The notes under the pieces are model-generated. The model did no database searches. It saw nothing but the letters and a program-made list of their open reading frames with translations, and was not told the DNA's origin. From Bacteroidota bacterium (GTDB taxonomy: Bacteria; Bacteroidota; Bacteroidia; Bacteroidales; UBA10428): a stretch of DNA of 64,000 bases. Positions 19,098-27,955 of this stretch are shown in pieces. The first letter of the stretch is position 1, and every line of letters starts with the position of its first letter. The translations under genes were made by a program, and so were the position numbers. Location: positions 3,348,001 to 3,412,000 of the forward strand of contig CP065006.1 of assembly GCA_016699695.1 (NCBI GenBank), in the 5' to 3' direction.

Positions 19098-20432
19098 TTA
19101 TTTTGTGTTTCGCTTCCGGATAATCTGACCAACTTTACCTTTTCCGAGTCTTATATAATCGAGCAAAGGTCTTCCGGCAGGACAAACATAACTGCACGAT
19201 CCACACTCGATACAATCCATTACCCGGTCATTTTCCATTTTGTCATAAAGGCCTTTTTCACCTTCAATACCAAGAAGGTAAGGCTCTAGACCCATAGGGC
19301 ATACCGAAATGCATTTGGTGCAGCGTATGCAAGTAAATACCTCTTTACGGATAGCTTCTTGTTCGGGTATAAGTAAAATTCCGGAGCTTCCCTTAACCAC
19401 TGGCACATCGAGCTGCGCCAGGGCTTTACCCATCATAGGTCCACCGTTTAAAATTTTTCCGGTGTTTTCAGGCAAACCGCCCGCCTGCTCAATGAGTTCG
19501 AGCACCGATGTGCCAATGCGCACCTTAAAGTTGGAAGGTTTTTTTACCTGTTTTCCTGTAATGGTTACCACTCTTTCCACCAGTGGTTTGTTTTTTTGCA
19601 CCGCTTCGTAAATGGCAAAAACTGAACCTACGTTATATACAACCGCCCCGATATCGATGGGTAATCCTCCGGAAGGTACCTCGCGACCAAGAACAGCCGA
19701 AATAAGCTGCTTTTCTCCTCCCTGGGGGTATTGCACTTTTAAAGCCTGTACCTTAATTCCCTCGATGTTTTTCACCGCCTCTTTCATAATGGCAATGGCA
19801 TCGGGCTTGTTATTTTCGATTCCTATTATGGCTTTTTTTACATCAAGGGCTTTCATTAGGATTTGTATACCCACTACAAGTTCATTGGTTTTTTCGAGCA
19901 TCAGCCGGTGATCGGCGGTAAGGTAGGGTTCGCATTCTACTCCGTTAATAAGCAGGTATTCGGCTTTCTTACCCTTGGGTACCATGGTTTTTACATGCGA
20001 GGGAAAGGTGGCCCCACCCAGTCCTACAATACCAGATTGTGCAATTTTATCGATAATTGCATTCCGATCCAGTTTTATTTCTTTCACAAGAGTGGCCGAA
20101 CGGTCAATCCCGTCCATCCATTCATCGCCTTCGGTTTCAATAAAAATTGCATCGCGCTTATAACCTGTGCTGTCTGCACTGGGTTCAATTTTTACTACTT
20201 TACCCGAAACTGATGCATGGATATTGGCCGAAATAAATCCGTTACTCTGGGCAATCAGCTGTCCTACTTTCACCTGATCGCCTTTTTGAACGATTGGTTT
20301 TGAAGGAACACCCAGATGTTGCGCAAGCGGAATAACGACTGTTTTCGGAATTGGTAACTCTGTGATTGCTGCACTCACCGAAAGTTTATTTTCTGGCGGA
20401 TGAATTCCTCCGATTGAAAAAGTTTTTAGCAC
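19098..20432 (-). CDS. rnfC: Rnf electron transport complex subunit RnfC
   Basis: 444-residue cytoplasmic subunit that exchanges electrons with NAD(H). It begins with a biotinyl-like/barrel-sandwich region (FSIGGIHPPENK), then the flavin and nucleotide-binding core with GIVGLGGATFPSHVK (about 134-148), an SLBB domain, and two [4Fe-4S] motifs near the C-terminus (CIRCTKCISVCP and CIECGSCSYVCP). The short length lacks the long alanine-rich tail seen in gammaproteobacterial RnfC. Eleven bases follow rnfB. Confidence 0.97.
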   Translation of the reverse strand: MLKTFSIGGIHPPENKLSVSAAITELPIPKTVVIPLAQHLGVPSKPIVQKGDQVKVGQLIAQSNGFISANIHASVSGKVVKIEPSADSTGYKRDAIFIETEGDEWMDGIDRSATLVKEIKLDRNAIIDKIAQSGIVGLGGATFPSHVKTMVPKGKKAEYLLINGVECEPYLTADHRLMLEKTNELVVGIQILMKALDVKKAIIGIENNKPDAIAIMKEAVKNIEGIKVQALKVQYPQGGEKQLISAVLGREVPSGGLPIDIGAVVYNVGSVFAIYEAVQKNKPLVERVVTITGKQVKKPSNFKVRIGTSVLELIEQAGGLPENTGKILNGGPMMGKALAQLDVPVVKGSSGILLIPEQEAIRKEVFTCIRCTKCISVCPMGLEPYLLGIEGEKGLYDKMENDRVMDCIECGSCSYVCPAGRPLLDYIRLGKGKVGQIIRKRNTK

Positions 20433-20443
20433 GTGTACCTCCT

Positions 20444-21340
20444 TCAGTTGATGGTTTGTGTATTGTTATCAGGCTTTGCAGTTATTTGAATATCACTGGC
20501 TGCTTCTGCTTTTTCGCGGCGTGGGGGAAACCCAATTTCGATAATGGAATTAGTGGGGCATTCTGTCACGCATTTGCGACAAAGTCGACATTTATCTGAA
20601 TCGATATAAGCCAGGTTGTTGCCCATTGTTATTGCATCGTATGGACAAACCTTAAAACACTTACTGCAACCTATGCAGGCTACAGAACAATTTTTCTTTG
20701 CCGGGCCTCCCTTGTCTTCATTTTTGCAGGCAACATATATTTTTCTATCGGCTTTGGCTCTTTTCCTTAATTCAAAAAGTCCTTTCGGACATTCTTTCAC
20801 ACAGGCTCCACAGGCAGTACATTTCGCATCGTCAACCACAGGTAGTCCACTCACTGGATCCATCGTAAGGGCATCGAACTTGCATACTCTTACACAGTCA
20901 CCTAGCCCGTGACAACCATAATGGCAGCCTGTTTCACCGCCATATAAAGCAGTAGTAATAGCACAAGTCTGTGCTCCATCGAAATGGTTGGTTTTGGGGC
21001 GATTTTCGCAGGTGCCATTGCATAGTAAAACAGCTACCTGTGGATCTTTTGTCGCAGCATCGCGCCCTAATAGGCTGGCTATTTTTGTCATGCAATCATT
21101 GCCTCCTACCGGACAAAATAAAAGATCAAAACTTTCGGATTTTACACAGGCCTCGGCAAAATTCCGGCAACCAGCATATCCACATCCGCCACAATTGGCT
21201 GCAGGCAGTGTTTCTTCAACCTGGTCAATGCGAGGGTCTTCATAGACTTTAAATTTACGGGCAACAAAGAAGAGAATTACAGCAGAGGTAATTCCCAGCC
21301 CGCTGAGCGACGCCACAGTGTAAATAATAACAGGATTCAT
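20444..21340 (-). CDS. rnfB: Rnf electron transport complex subunit RnfB, polyferredoxin type
   Basis: 298 residues. An N-terminal membrane helix (about 8-27) is followed by the Fes domain (Cys50, Cys53, Cys58, Cys76) and four ferredoxin-type cysteine quartets: 139/143/149/153, 174/177/180/184, 222/225/228/232 and 251/254/257/261. This predicts five iron-sulfur clusters, more than the three of E. coli RsxB, and matches the longer RnfB of anaerobes. RnfB accepts electrons from reduced ferredoxin and passes them into the complex. The C-terminal tail is polar. It starts one base after the end of rseC. Confidence 0.97.
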   Translation of the reverse strand: MNPVIIYTVASLSGLGITSAVILFFVARKFKVYEDPRIDQVEETLPAANCGGCGYAGCRNFAEACVKSESFDLLFCPVGGNDCMTKIASLLGRDAATKDPQVAVLLCNGTCENRPKTNHFDGAQTCAITTALYGGETGCHYGCHGLGDCVRVCKFDALTMDPVSGLPVVDDAKCTACGACVKECPKGLFELRKRAKADRKIYVACKNEDKGGPAKKNCSVACIGCSKCFKVCPYDAITMGNNLAYIDSDKCRLCRKCVTECPTNSIIEIGFPPRREKAEAASDIQITAKPDNNTQTIN

Positions 21341-21341
21341 A

Positions 21342-21764
21342 TTAGTGTACTTTTTTCAAAGTGAATTGAAATGTTTTTTTGTGCCTGTTTCGGAAGAGGT
21401 ATAGTATAAAAAAATAGATGGCCACAAAAAGCAGGCACATAAGACCTACAAAGGTTTCGCTTAAACCCATTTGGGTAAGCAATAAGAGCAGAAACAACAT
21501 TACGAAGAAGGGAAGTAAATACGCCAGTAATACGGCCCTATAGCCTAAGGATTGATTCAGGCTTACCATCACCATGTCACCTGCTTTGAATTGATTTTCA
21601 GGCACTTTCACTACGATTTCTTTCTGCTGTATATCGTTGCTGCCGCACGACTCCTTGGAGTGGCAGGATGAACAGGCCGAAAAAGAATTTATCATCACCC
21701 GGGCAATCCCGTTTTCTACTTCTTCAATAATTCCCTGCTGCTCGATGCAGTTGGTAGAACTCAT
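21342..21764 (-). CDS. rseC: SoxR-reducing-system / Rnf-associated protein RseC
   Basis: 140 residues with an N-terminal cysteine-bearing domain (CSSCHSKESCG, about 31-41) and two membrane helices (about 77-96 and 104-124). This is the RseC/MucC family, which in many bacteria sits next to rnf and is linked to its function or to SoxR reduction. As the first gene of the rseC-rnfBCDGEA operon, it is probably a maturation or regulatory partner; no SoxR is in the window. Confidence 0.9.
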   Translation of the reverse strand: MSSTNCIEQQGIIEEVENGIARVMINSFSACSSCHSKESCGSNDIQQKEIVVKVPENQFKAGDMVMVSLNQSLGYRAVLLAYLLPFFVMLFLLLLLTQMGLSETFVGLMCLLFVAIYFFILYLFRNRHKKTFQFTLKKVH

Positions 21765-21790
21765 TCATCACAGTTTTAGTAAGGGCGATA

Positions 21791-21798
21791 CAAAAATA
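21791..21798 (-). promoter_or_regulatory. Possible -7 box of the rnf operon promoter
   Basis: Reads TATTTTTG on the minus strand, an exact TAnnTTTG, about 27 bases upstream of the rseC ATG. A TTTG lies at 21814-21817, but the 15-base spacer is shorter than the usual 19-21, so this is tentative. Confidence 0.35.
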
Positions 21799-21953
21799 TA
21801 TTTTCTCTGCTAACAAAACAGTTCTGCTAAAAGATTCTTCTCAAAATAGACCGATTCTAAATAAATTTCCCCAAAGGACTTATAAGCAATTACTTCTATG
21901 GTGAATTGCATAAAACCCTTTTTCAGTAAGTATGTTAATTCCTGAATGTCGGG

Positions 21954-22778
21954 TTATTTTTTAAGCGATGAGAGCGGGTACCTGTTTCCCTCGATTTTGG
22001 TGATATAACCTTTTACAGATCCAATTAAGATAGGACTTTCGACATATACCGGAATACGGTTGGCATCGTTGGTGACCCATAAAAACATATCTTCTCCTTC
22101 TTTAAACATGGTGCCTTCTACAAGCAGAACAGTGAATTTGAGGCATTCGAAGGTGCCCAGGTCTTTAATCTTTTTGTTTTCAATTCCTAAATAGCGAAAG
22201 TATAAATCGTATGGTTTATCGTCGAGCACTACGGTTACCGGAATCTTGTCGTTAATTTTGTATTTTGTAAAATCGAGGTTTCGTGTGTAGAGCAGGGCAC
22301 TCATAACATCATAGCTGCAACCATCAATTTTAATGGTGTCGTAATTAAAAGGATTGTCTTTTATTTTATTCTTCCTGTAAACTATTGTATCTCCCTGGAA
22401 GGTATAATTTTCGTGCTGGCGGTAATCGCCTTCACGGGTATTTCGTTGAAAATATTGAGGTCTGAGATTATCCTTTAAAACCCATGTTTCGTAGCTATCG
22501 CGCACTTTAAAAAACTTATCCCACCAACTAAAAGTTTGACCAGCCGCTTTAAAATGATAAGCTTCTTTGCCATTGATCATGTCGTTTTTTATGGTGAATT
22601 CTACAAGCCCAACTTCCGAAAATACAACCAGCCAGTTATAAGATATTGTATAGGAAAGTTTTTCTCCGGATTGGAAAGTAGTATTTTTTATTTTGCAGTT
22701 CGTCTTCTTTTCTTGTCCATTTATTTGGTTAACTGCCAGGCATAATAAAATGGAAATTAATAGTGTAAGCTTATTCAT
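21954..22778 (-). CDS. DUF3108 periplasmic protein
   Basis: 274 residues with a signal peptide (about 1-21, ending INGQ). The body matches the DUF3108 family in pattern: an early FQSGEKLSYTISYNWL, then WWDKFFKVRDSYETWV, and a late ECLKFTVLLVEGTMFKEGEDMFLWVTNDANRIPV. The fold is thought to be a LolA/VioE-like open beta structure that may bind lipid, but no function is established. Single gene; its downstream neighbour towards the rnf side is the divergent-facing rseC upstream region. Confidence 0.8.
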   Translation of the reverse strand: MNKLTLLISILLCLAVNQINGQEKKTNCKIKNTTFQSGEKLSYTISYNWLVVFSEVGLVEFTIKNDMINGKEAYHFKAAGQTFSWWDKFFKVRDSYETWVLKDNLRPQYFQRNTREGDYRQHENYTFQGDTIVYRKNKIKDNPFNYDTIKIDGCSYDVMSALLYTRNLDFTKYKINDKIPVTVVLDDKPYDLYFRYLGIENKKIKDLGTFECLKFTVLLVEGTMFKEGEDMFLWVTNDANRIPVYVESPILIGSVKGYITKIEGNRYPLSSLKK

Positions 22779-23014
22779 GACGCAATATTTTCTATTTGTT
22801 TTGTTTGCTTAAACAATAATTGAACCATTTCTAAAATGATAAATTATGTAAGCAAATCCGAAGGAACTTCATTTAATCTTTATTTGTACCCGCCAATCAT
22901 CACCTCAAGATTCATCAAATTAGTAATGCCTGAATATGCTTGTCAGATACTTGTTGAAGATATAAAAATAATCAGGATTTTGTTGAATTGGAAAAACTCA
23001 ATTAGTACGAAGGA

Positions 23015-23389
23015 TTAATCGGTTTCGATGAAATTAAATTTTATATCCAGTATCGACTCATAATATTCTCCTCGTTCCAATACATCGTCGTCACCTTCTT
23101 CGTAATACCAATTGATACTGAGTTGTTTTCCTTTTTTTGTCAGATCGGCCAGCGCCCTTAAAATATGCAGCAAAGCTTTGGAAGAACCGCTGTTAAAGTA
23201 TTCAAGCGAAATGTCCAGGGTGGTTGAGTCTTTGGGTTCCTGGCAATAAAAAAAAGTCCATTCAAATAATTGGTCATAGAATTTCGAAGGATCCTCGGGT
23301 ATAGATCTCCCACTAATTTTTAGCCTTCCTTCGGTCGAGAATTCAACCTCAGGTGTGCGTTTGGTACTTGATATTAGTAGGTTTTCCAT
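23015..23389 (-). CDS. SiaC-family (DUF1987) regulatory phosphoprotein, copy 1
   Basis: 124-residue cytoplasmic protein of the DUF1987/SiaC family. In Pseudomonas, SiaC is phosphorylated by the kinase SiaB and dephosphorylated by the phosphatase SiaA, and the unphosphorylated form activates a diguanylate cyclase. Conserved blocks here are ISGRSIPEDPSKFYDQ (about 26-41), the EYFNSGSSKALL region (about 63-74) that aligns with the phosphorylation loop, and INWYYEEGDDDVLE (about 97-110). No SiaA, SiaB or cyclase gene is adjacent. A second copy lies at 54539-54913. Confidence 0.85.
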   Translation of the reverse strand: MENLLISSTKRTPEVEFSTEGRLKISGRSIPEDPSKFYDQLFEWTFFYCQEPKDSTTLDISLEYFNSGSSKALLHILRALADLTKKGKQLSINWYYEEGDDDVLERGEYYESILDIKFNFIETD

Positions 23390-23503
23390 GAATCAACTGA
23401 AAATATTCTTGTCAACTGGTTTTAAAATTACAATAAATTCAATTCACCACACCTTCTCAAAATAAATTATTTGATGGAAGGCTTTTAGGCCGGAATATTA
23501 GAC

Positions 23504-23511
23504 TATTTTTG
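23504..23511 (+). promoter_or_regulatory. Possible -7 box of the MESH1-like gene promoter
   Basis: TATTTTTG, an exact TAnnTTTG, 33 bases before the ATG. The nearest TTTG upstream (23470-23473) is 30 bases away, too far for a standard -33 box. Confidence 0.35.
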
Positions 23512-23543
23512 GATAAACCCCAAAAGTTTTAACTAACAAACGC

Positions 23544-24086
23544 ATGAATTCTATTGCCTTAATTACAAAAGCATACGAATTTGCAGCTGAAAAGCACTGC
23601 TTGCAGCGCAGGAAAGGGGCTAAGGATGTACCTTATATCAATCACCCGATTGAAGTGGCAAATTTGTTGAGCCATACCAGCAATACTTTAAACCAAACCT
23701 TAATCATTGCGGCCATTTTGCATGATGTACTGGAAGATACTAATACTTCAGCTGCAGAAATTGAACAATTGTTTGGATCTGATGTGTTATCGGTGGTGCT
23801 GGAAGTAACTGATAATATGCGGTTGAGCAAGCTAGAAAGAAGAGCTGCTCAGATAAGCAAGGCTTCTACGATATCCGATTTAGCCAAACAAATTAAAATA
23901 GCCGATAAAACCTGCAACATACTCGATATTTTAACAACGAGGCTCGCCTGGACTCGAAGCATGAAGATTGAATACATTGTTTGGGCAATGGAAGTGGTAA
24001 AAGGATGCAGGGGAGTAAACCCTCAACTTGAGGCTGAATTCGATAAAGCCTGCCAAATGGCCAGAAATGTGTTGGGAAATTATTGA
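23544..24086 (+). CDS. Stand-alone alarmone hydrolase, MESH1-like HD protein
   Basis: 180 residues forming a single HD domain like the hydrolase half of RelA/SpoT. Small alarmone hydrolases of this type remove pyrophosphate from ppGpp. The metal and catalytic residues expected are present: His34 in YINHP, His60-Asp61 and Glu64-Asp65 in HDVLED, and Asp121 in ADKTCN, plus the RRKG motif at 22-25. There is no synthetase, TGS or ACT domain, so it should only degrade alarmones (or a related nucleotide such as NADPH, reported for MESH1). It lies between two minus-strand genes, alone. Confidence 0.85.
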   Translation: MNSIALITKAYEFAAEKHCLQRRKGAKDVPYINHPIEVANLLSHTSNTLNQTLIIAAILHDVLEDTNTSAAEIEQLFGSDVLSVVLEVTDNMRLSKLERRAAQISKASTISDLAKQIKIADKTCNILDILTTRLAWTRSMKIEYIVWAMEVVKGCRGVNPQLEAEFDKACQMARNVLGNY

Positions 24087-24123
24087 ATAAACCTTTGGTT
24101 TTCAAGTTACCCCAGGGAAATTT

Positions 24124-25110
24124 CTAATTCAAGGTCAGGTCGGTTTTTTCTTTATCCAAAATCTCCTTAATATCATTTGCCAGCAGACTGGTAAAGTAAT
24201 CGGCCCCTTTATTGTTCAGGTGCACATTGTCTCCCCAATAATGATACTGATAGGTAAAATCTGGATGGTTGTTATAATCCATCGTTTTTACCTTGTACTT
24301 TATTGCCAGTTCATTAATTAACTTAAACGATTCGTCATTACTGTAATCGGCATACCTGATTTCGGGTGCAAAAACACATAAAATGGGAATATTAGCTTGC
24401 TCTGCATTAGAAAAGAATTTCTCCAGCGAACGGTAAACATTGGTGTCGATTTCCAAACTTTGCATTATTTCCGGAGTATATTCACCTTTTCTTTCTTTTT
24501 CGATCTGAGCTATTGTAACGGGTGAAATGGCTTCGTACATAGGAAGGTGCCCACGGATGTCGGCCTGAGGTCGCAATTTGTATTTTAGAATGTGCAGGAT
24601 TGTAGAATTAAACACAATAAGGTTGCTGTACGAAAAGTATTTGTATTTGAAATCATTTTTTTCACTTAAAGTCATTATTTCCCTTATTGCAGGTTCTTTT
24701 CTGTAATAGGGAGACAAGTCGGCCAGACGGTCATAAAAATCAGGACGTTCGTATAAAATATAGGGTTCAAGCAATAGTATCATCACTTTGGGTTTATAGC
24801 GCTCCAGCACAACCTCCTGTATAGCCTGGGCAAAAAACACACTCTGACCACGCACTCCGGCGTTGTATGACGAAAGTTTAAGCGAGTCGGTAAGTATTTG
24901 GGGATTGCAGCTATGGTTTGCAATGGAGCTTCCGAAAATCATTACATCAGCCTCACTACCATAAAGAGCCTCTGTGGTACGGTAATACCGGCCCGATTTC
25001 TGGTTGAAAAATGCTTGTTTCAGGATTCCCCCTAATACAATATCAATCAAGGCTACTATAGTAAAAACGATGATTGTTTTAGTAATAAGAATAGCAATAT
25101 GTCGTTTCAT
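24124..25110 (-). CDS. SGNH-type O-acetylation partner protein
   Basis: 328 residues. One N-terminal membrane anchor (about 8-28) is followed by an SGNH-hydrolase-like domain: FGSSIANHSCNP (about 59-70) supplies the block-I serine, and DNVHLNNKGADYF (about 298-310) supplies the Asp-x-x-His block. It lies five bases after an MBOAT gene in the same operon. Such pairs resemble AlgI with AlgJ/AlgX, or the DltB/DltD arrangement, where the membrane protein moves the acyl group across the membrane and the SGNH partner hands it to a polymer. The polymer target is not evident. Confidence 0.75.
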   Translation of the reverse strand: MKRHIAILITKTIIVFTIVALIDIVLGGILKQAFFNQKSGRYYRTTEALYGSEADVMIFGSSIANHSCNPQILTDSLKLSSYNAGVRGQSVFFAQAIQEVVLERYKPKVMILLLEPYILYERPDFYDRLADLSPYYRKEPAIREIMTLSEKNDFKYKYFSYSNLIVFNSTILHILKYKLRPQADIRGHLPMYEAISPVTIAQIEKERKGEYTPEIMQSLEIDTNVYRSLEKFFSNAEQANIPILCVFAPEIRYADYSNDESFKLINELAIKYKVKTMDYNNHPDFTYQYHYWGDNVHLNNKGADYFTSLLANDIKEILDKEKTDLTLN

Positions 25111-25115
25111 ATAAT

Positions 25116-26549
25116 CTAAAATTGGAAATAGATAAACTGGCTGCTGTCGAATACTCCTAACATCATGATAATGGCTATAATGGTTGCATAGGCTAAATAG
25201 CGCACCACTGTTTTACGGCTCCTGAAAAACTGAAGCTTGGTTATCGAGTATTCCTGCACTCCGTCAATAACAAGTAGCATCAAAATTGCCAAAACGCCAT
25301 AGAAGAAATTCTCCGGATCGGCCCCACCCATATAGAGTGTATCGCCACTAAGACGGAACATTTCTGTGAGTATGAGTATGGCATCGTCGAACGAGTTGGC
25401 CCTGAAAAACACCCAGGCCAGAAGCACTATTATGTAGTTGATCACAATCATGCCAAATACTACAAGTGGTTTTGAGAACAAAGCGTTCTTTTTCTTTGTA
25501 GTGTTGGGTCGGAATCCAACCGATGCAAGAGAGAAGAAACCATGTATACCTCCCCATATCACAAATGTCCAGCTGGCGCCGTGCCACAAACCGCTGAGCA
25601 GGAATGTAATCATAATGTTATACACCCATCGCCAATATTTCACACGGTTACCCCCAAGCGGCACGTAAACATAATCTCTGAACCAGGTGGATAGCGATAT
25701 ATGCCAACGCGACCAAAACTCTTTGATGTTTTTCGCAAAATATGGTCGACGGAAGTTTTGCATCAGGTCAATGCCCATCATGCGGGCGCTACCGATGGCA
25801 ATGTCCGAATAACCCGAAAAGTCGCAATATATCTGAAAACTAAAAAAGATGGTAGCTACAATGTAGGTCAGACCATTATGATGCTCTGCGTTATTGTATA
25901 CTGTATTCACGTAAATCGACAAACGATCGGCCACTACAATTTTCTTGAAGAAACCGATTAACATAATTCTGAAACCAACTGCAAAATTATCGATGTTAAA
26001 CACCACATCTTTCTTGAGCCCTGGCAAAAGATGGTTCGAACGTTCAATTGGACCAGCTACCAGCTGTGGAAAGAACGAGACAAAAAGTGCAAAGGTCGAA
26101 AAGCTCTTTTCTACCGGTGTATGGCCTTTGTATACATCAAAAGTGTAGCTTAATGTTTGGAAAGTAAAGAACGATATACCTACGGGAAGCAGGAGATTAT
26201 AATAGGGTATATCGATCAGAATATTCATTGCTTCGAATACTGAACGAACCGAGTCGCCAACGAAATTCAGGTATTTAAACACAAAGAGTAAGGCGAAACT
26301 GGGCAATACTCCAAGTAGCAGATATCTTTTGCGAACCTTAGGATTTTGTGTTTTCGCCAGTTGAATGGCAGCATAGTAATTGATGTACATTGTGAAAAGG
26401 ATAAGCACAATGTACTCAGCCTTCCAACACATATAAAAATACAAACTGGCAGCCAGCAAAAAGTACCTTCTGGGCAAAGGATTGAGTAAGTAAAAAAATA
26501 TTACTACTATGGGAAAAAAGTATAGGAAACTAATGGAATTGAAGAGCAT
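25116..26549 (-). CDS. MBOAT-family O-acyltransferase
   Basis: 477-residue polytopic membrane protein of the MBOAT family (AlgI/DltB type). Its conserved histidine lies in SGLWHGASWTFVIWGG (about 322-337). Other typical parts are PQLVAGPIER (about 161-170), YCDFSGYSDIAIGSARMMG (about 240-258) and FWSRWHISLSTWFRDYVYVPLGG (about 274-296). It transfers an acyl, usually acetyl, group to a cell-surface polysaccharide or teichoic-type acceptor. The downstream SGNH gene is the expected partner. Confidence 0.92.
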   Translation of the reverse strand: MLFNSISFLYFFPIVVIFFYLLNPLPRRYFLLAASLYFYMCWKAEYIVLILFTMYINYYAAIQLAKTQNPKVRKRYLLLGVLPSFALLFVFKYLNFVGDSVRSVFEAMNILIDIPYYNLLLPVGISFFTFQTLSYTFDVYKGHTPVEKSFSTFALFVSFFPQLVAGPIERSNHLLPGLKKDVVFNIDNFAVGFRIMLIGFFKKIVVADRLSIYVNTVYNNAEHHNGLTYIVATIFFSFQIYCDFSGYSDIAIGSARMMGIDLMQNFRRPYFAKNIKEFWSRWHISLSTWFRDYVYVPLGGNRVKYWRWVYNIMITFLLSGLWHGASWTFVIWGGIHGFFSLASVGFRPNTTKKKNALFSKPLVVFGMIVINYIIVLLAWVFFRANSFDDAILILTEMFRLSGDTLYMGGADPENFFYGVLAILMLLVIDGVQEYSITKLQFFRSRKTVVRYLAYATIIAIIMMLGVFDSSQFIYFQF

Positions 26550-26878
26550 AAATCAGGGTTTAGTTTGAATGGGTTTTATTTGGTGTGAGGTAATGAGTAT
26601 AGGTTTTTGAACGTGGCAAAAATAATCAATACTTTGAATTACAAATTAAGTTTATGGTTACCGTATTATTGATTTTGATGTAAATATCCAATCTTACGAT
26701 AGACAATATGGTTGGTATGTCTGTATTTCGAAATATTTACATTGAAAAACGGCTGAGCTGAAGCTATTGAATTGATTGTTCGGGCCAACAGTCACTTTCT
26801 TCTATCTATTCTGAGGGTCAATTGAAAAAGAATTCAGGTGTGGTAAACACACTGTGGGTGGGCTATACGAAACTGCTG
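26550..26878. other. Intergenic region upstream of the MBOAT operon
   Basis: About 330 bases, AT-rich, between the MBOAT start and the tsaD stop on the same strand. Apart from a promoter-like pair I see no gene, RNA structure or strong terminator here. Confidence 0.4.
26617..26645 (-). promoter_or_regulatory. Candidate promoter of the MBOAT-SGNH operon
   Basis: On the minus strand TTTG (26645-26642), 17-base spacer, then TATTTTTG (26624-26617). Both boxes match the Bacteroidetes consensus, the spacer being slightly short. The transcript would start about 60 bases before the MBOAT ATG. Confidence 0.45.
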
Positions 26879-27898
26879 TCAGGCCTTACTCCGCGCAAAG
26901 GGGGTTGCCGCGAGCGTTCCAAATTCTTTTCCGAGGTATTTGTAATATCCGGTAATGGCAATCATGGCAGCATTGTCGGTGGAGTATTTAAACTCCGGAA
27001 TGTAAACTTTCCAATCTTGTTTTTTACCGGTTCCGATAAGGCTGTGTCGCAAACCGCTGTTGGCCGAAACACCGCCAGCTATGGCTATGTGCCTTATTCC
27101 TGTCTGTTCACTTGCCAGTTGCACTTTATCGAGCAATATTTCGATAATGGTGCGTTGAAGCGAGGCGCATAAATCGGCTTTGTGTTTTTCGATAAAATCA
27201 GCATCGGCTTTCAGCCGGTCGCGCAGAAAATAGAGAAACGAGGTTTTTAGTCCGCTAAAGCTGTAATTTAGTCCTGGCAAATTGGGTTTGTTAAATGCAA
27301 ACGCAGAGCTGTTTCCTTCCTTACTTAGCTTGTCGATGAGCGGACCACCCGGGTAGGGCAGCCCCATAATTTTTGCACATTTGTCAAAAGCTTCGCCGGC
27401 GGCATCGTCAATGCTCTGACCAATTATCTCCGATTGAAGGTAATCGCGAATTACCAGTATTTGTGTGTGACCGCCAGAAACCAGAAGGCACAGAAATGGA
27501 AAAGGGGGAATTGACAGGTTTTCATCTTTTTGTTGTAAAAACAACGAAAGAATATGGGCATGAAGGTGGTTGACTTCAATCAATGGAATGTTGTTGGCAA
27601 TGGCAAAACCCTTTGCAAATGAGGTACCTACCAGCAGCGAACCTAACAAGCCCGGGCCGCGGGTATAGGCTACGGCCGAAACATCAGAGGGTAATATTCC
27701 TGCTTCCTTCAAGGCTACATCTACTACAGGAATAATGTTTTTCTGATGAGCCCTTGAGGCAAGTTCCGGCACTACACCACCATATTTTTTATGCACATCC
27801 TGGTTGGCTACCCTGTTACTGGCTACAAATCCATTGCAAATTACTGAGGCCGAAGTATCGTCGCACGACGATTCAATACCGAGGATTATTGTATCCAT
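26879..27898 (-). CDS. tsaD: tRNA N6-adenosine threonylcarbamoyltransferase TsaD
   Basis: 339 residues, full length. TsaD transfers the threonylcarbamoyl group from TC-AMP to A37 of tRNAs that read ANN codons, working with TsaB and TsaE. The metal-binding motif is NHLHAH (His111 and His115). The family signatures GIESSCDDTSAS at the start, TRGPGLLGSLLVG (79-91) and the ASKH-type ATP motif near LVSGGHTQ are intact. Essential housekeeping gene in most bacteria. It is divergent from tamB, an arrangement I recall as common in Bacteroidetes. Confidence 0.97.
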   Translation of the reverse strand: MDTIILGIESSCDDTSASVICNGFVASNRVANQDVHKKYGGVVPELASRAHQKNIIPVVDVALKEAGILPSDVSAVAYTRGPGLLGSLLVGTSFAKGFAIANNIPLIEVNHLHAHILSLFLQQKDENLSIPPFPFLCLLVSGGHTQILVIRDYLQSEIIGQSIDDAAGEAFDKCAKIMGLPYPGGPLIDKLSKEGNSSAFAFNKPNLPGLNYSFSGLKTSFLYFLRDRLKADADFIEKHKADLCASLQRTIIEILLDKVQLASEQTGIRHIAIAGGVSANSGLRHSLIGTGKKQDWKVYIPEFKYSTDNAAMIAITGYYKYLGKEFGTLAATPFARSKA

Positions 27899-27955
27899 GA
27901 ATATTTGTTATTAAAGTAGCCCGATTTTTCGCATTTTTGCATTAATCTTTCCGGC

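Noticed and set aside
22836..23018. A 60-codon plus-strand frame in the gap before the SiaC-like gene
   Set aside because: Low-complexity, no recognisable domain, and it overlaps the SiaC stop; I do not count it as a gene.
26822..27172. A 116-codon plus-strand frame overlapping the end of tsaD
   Set aside because: Antisense to a conserved essential gene; no domain.
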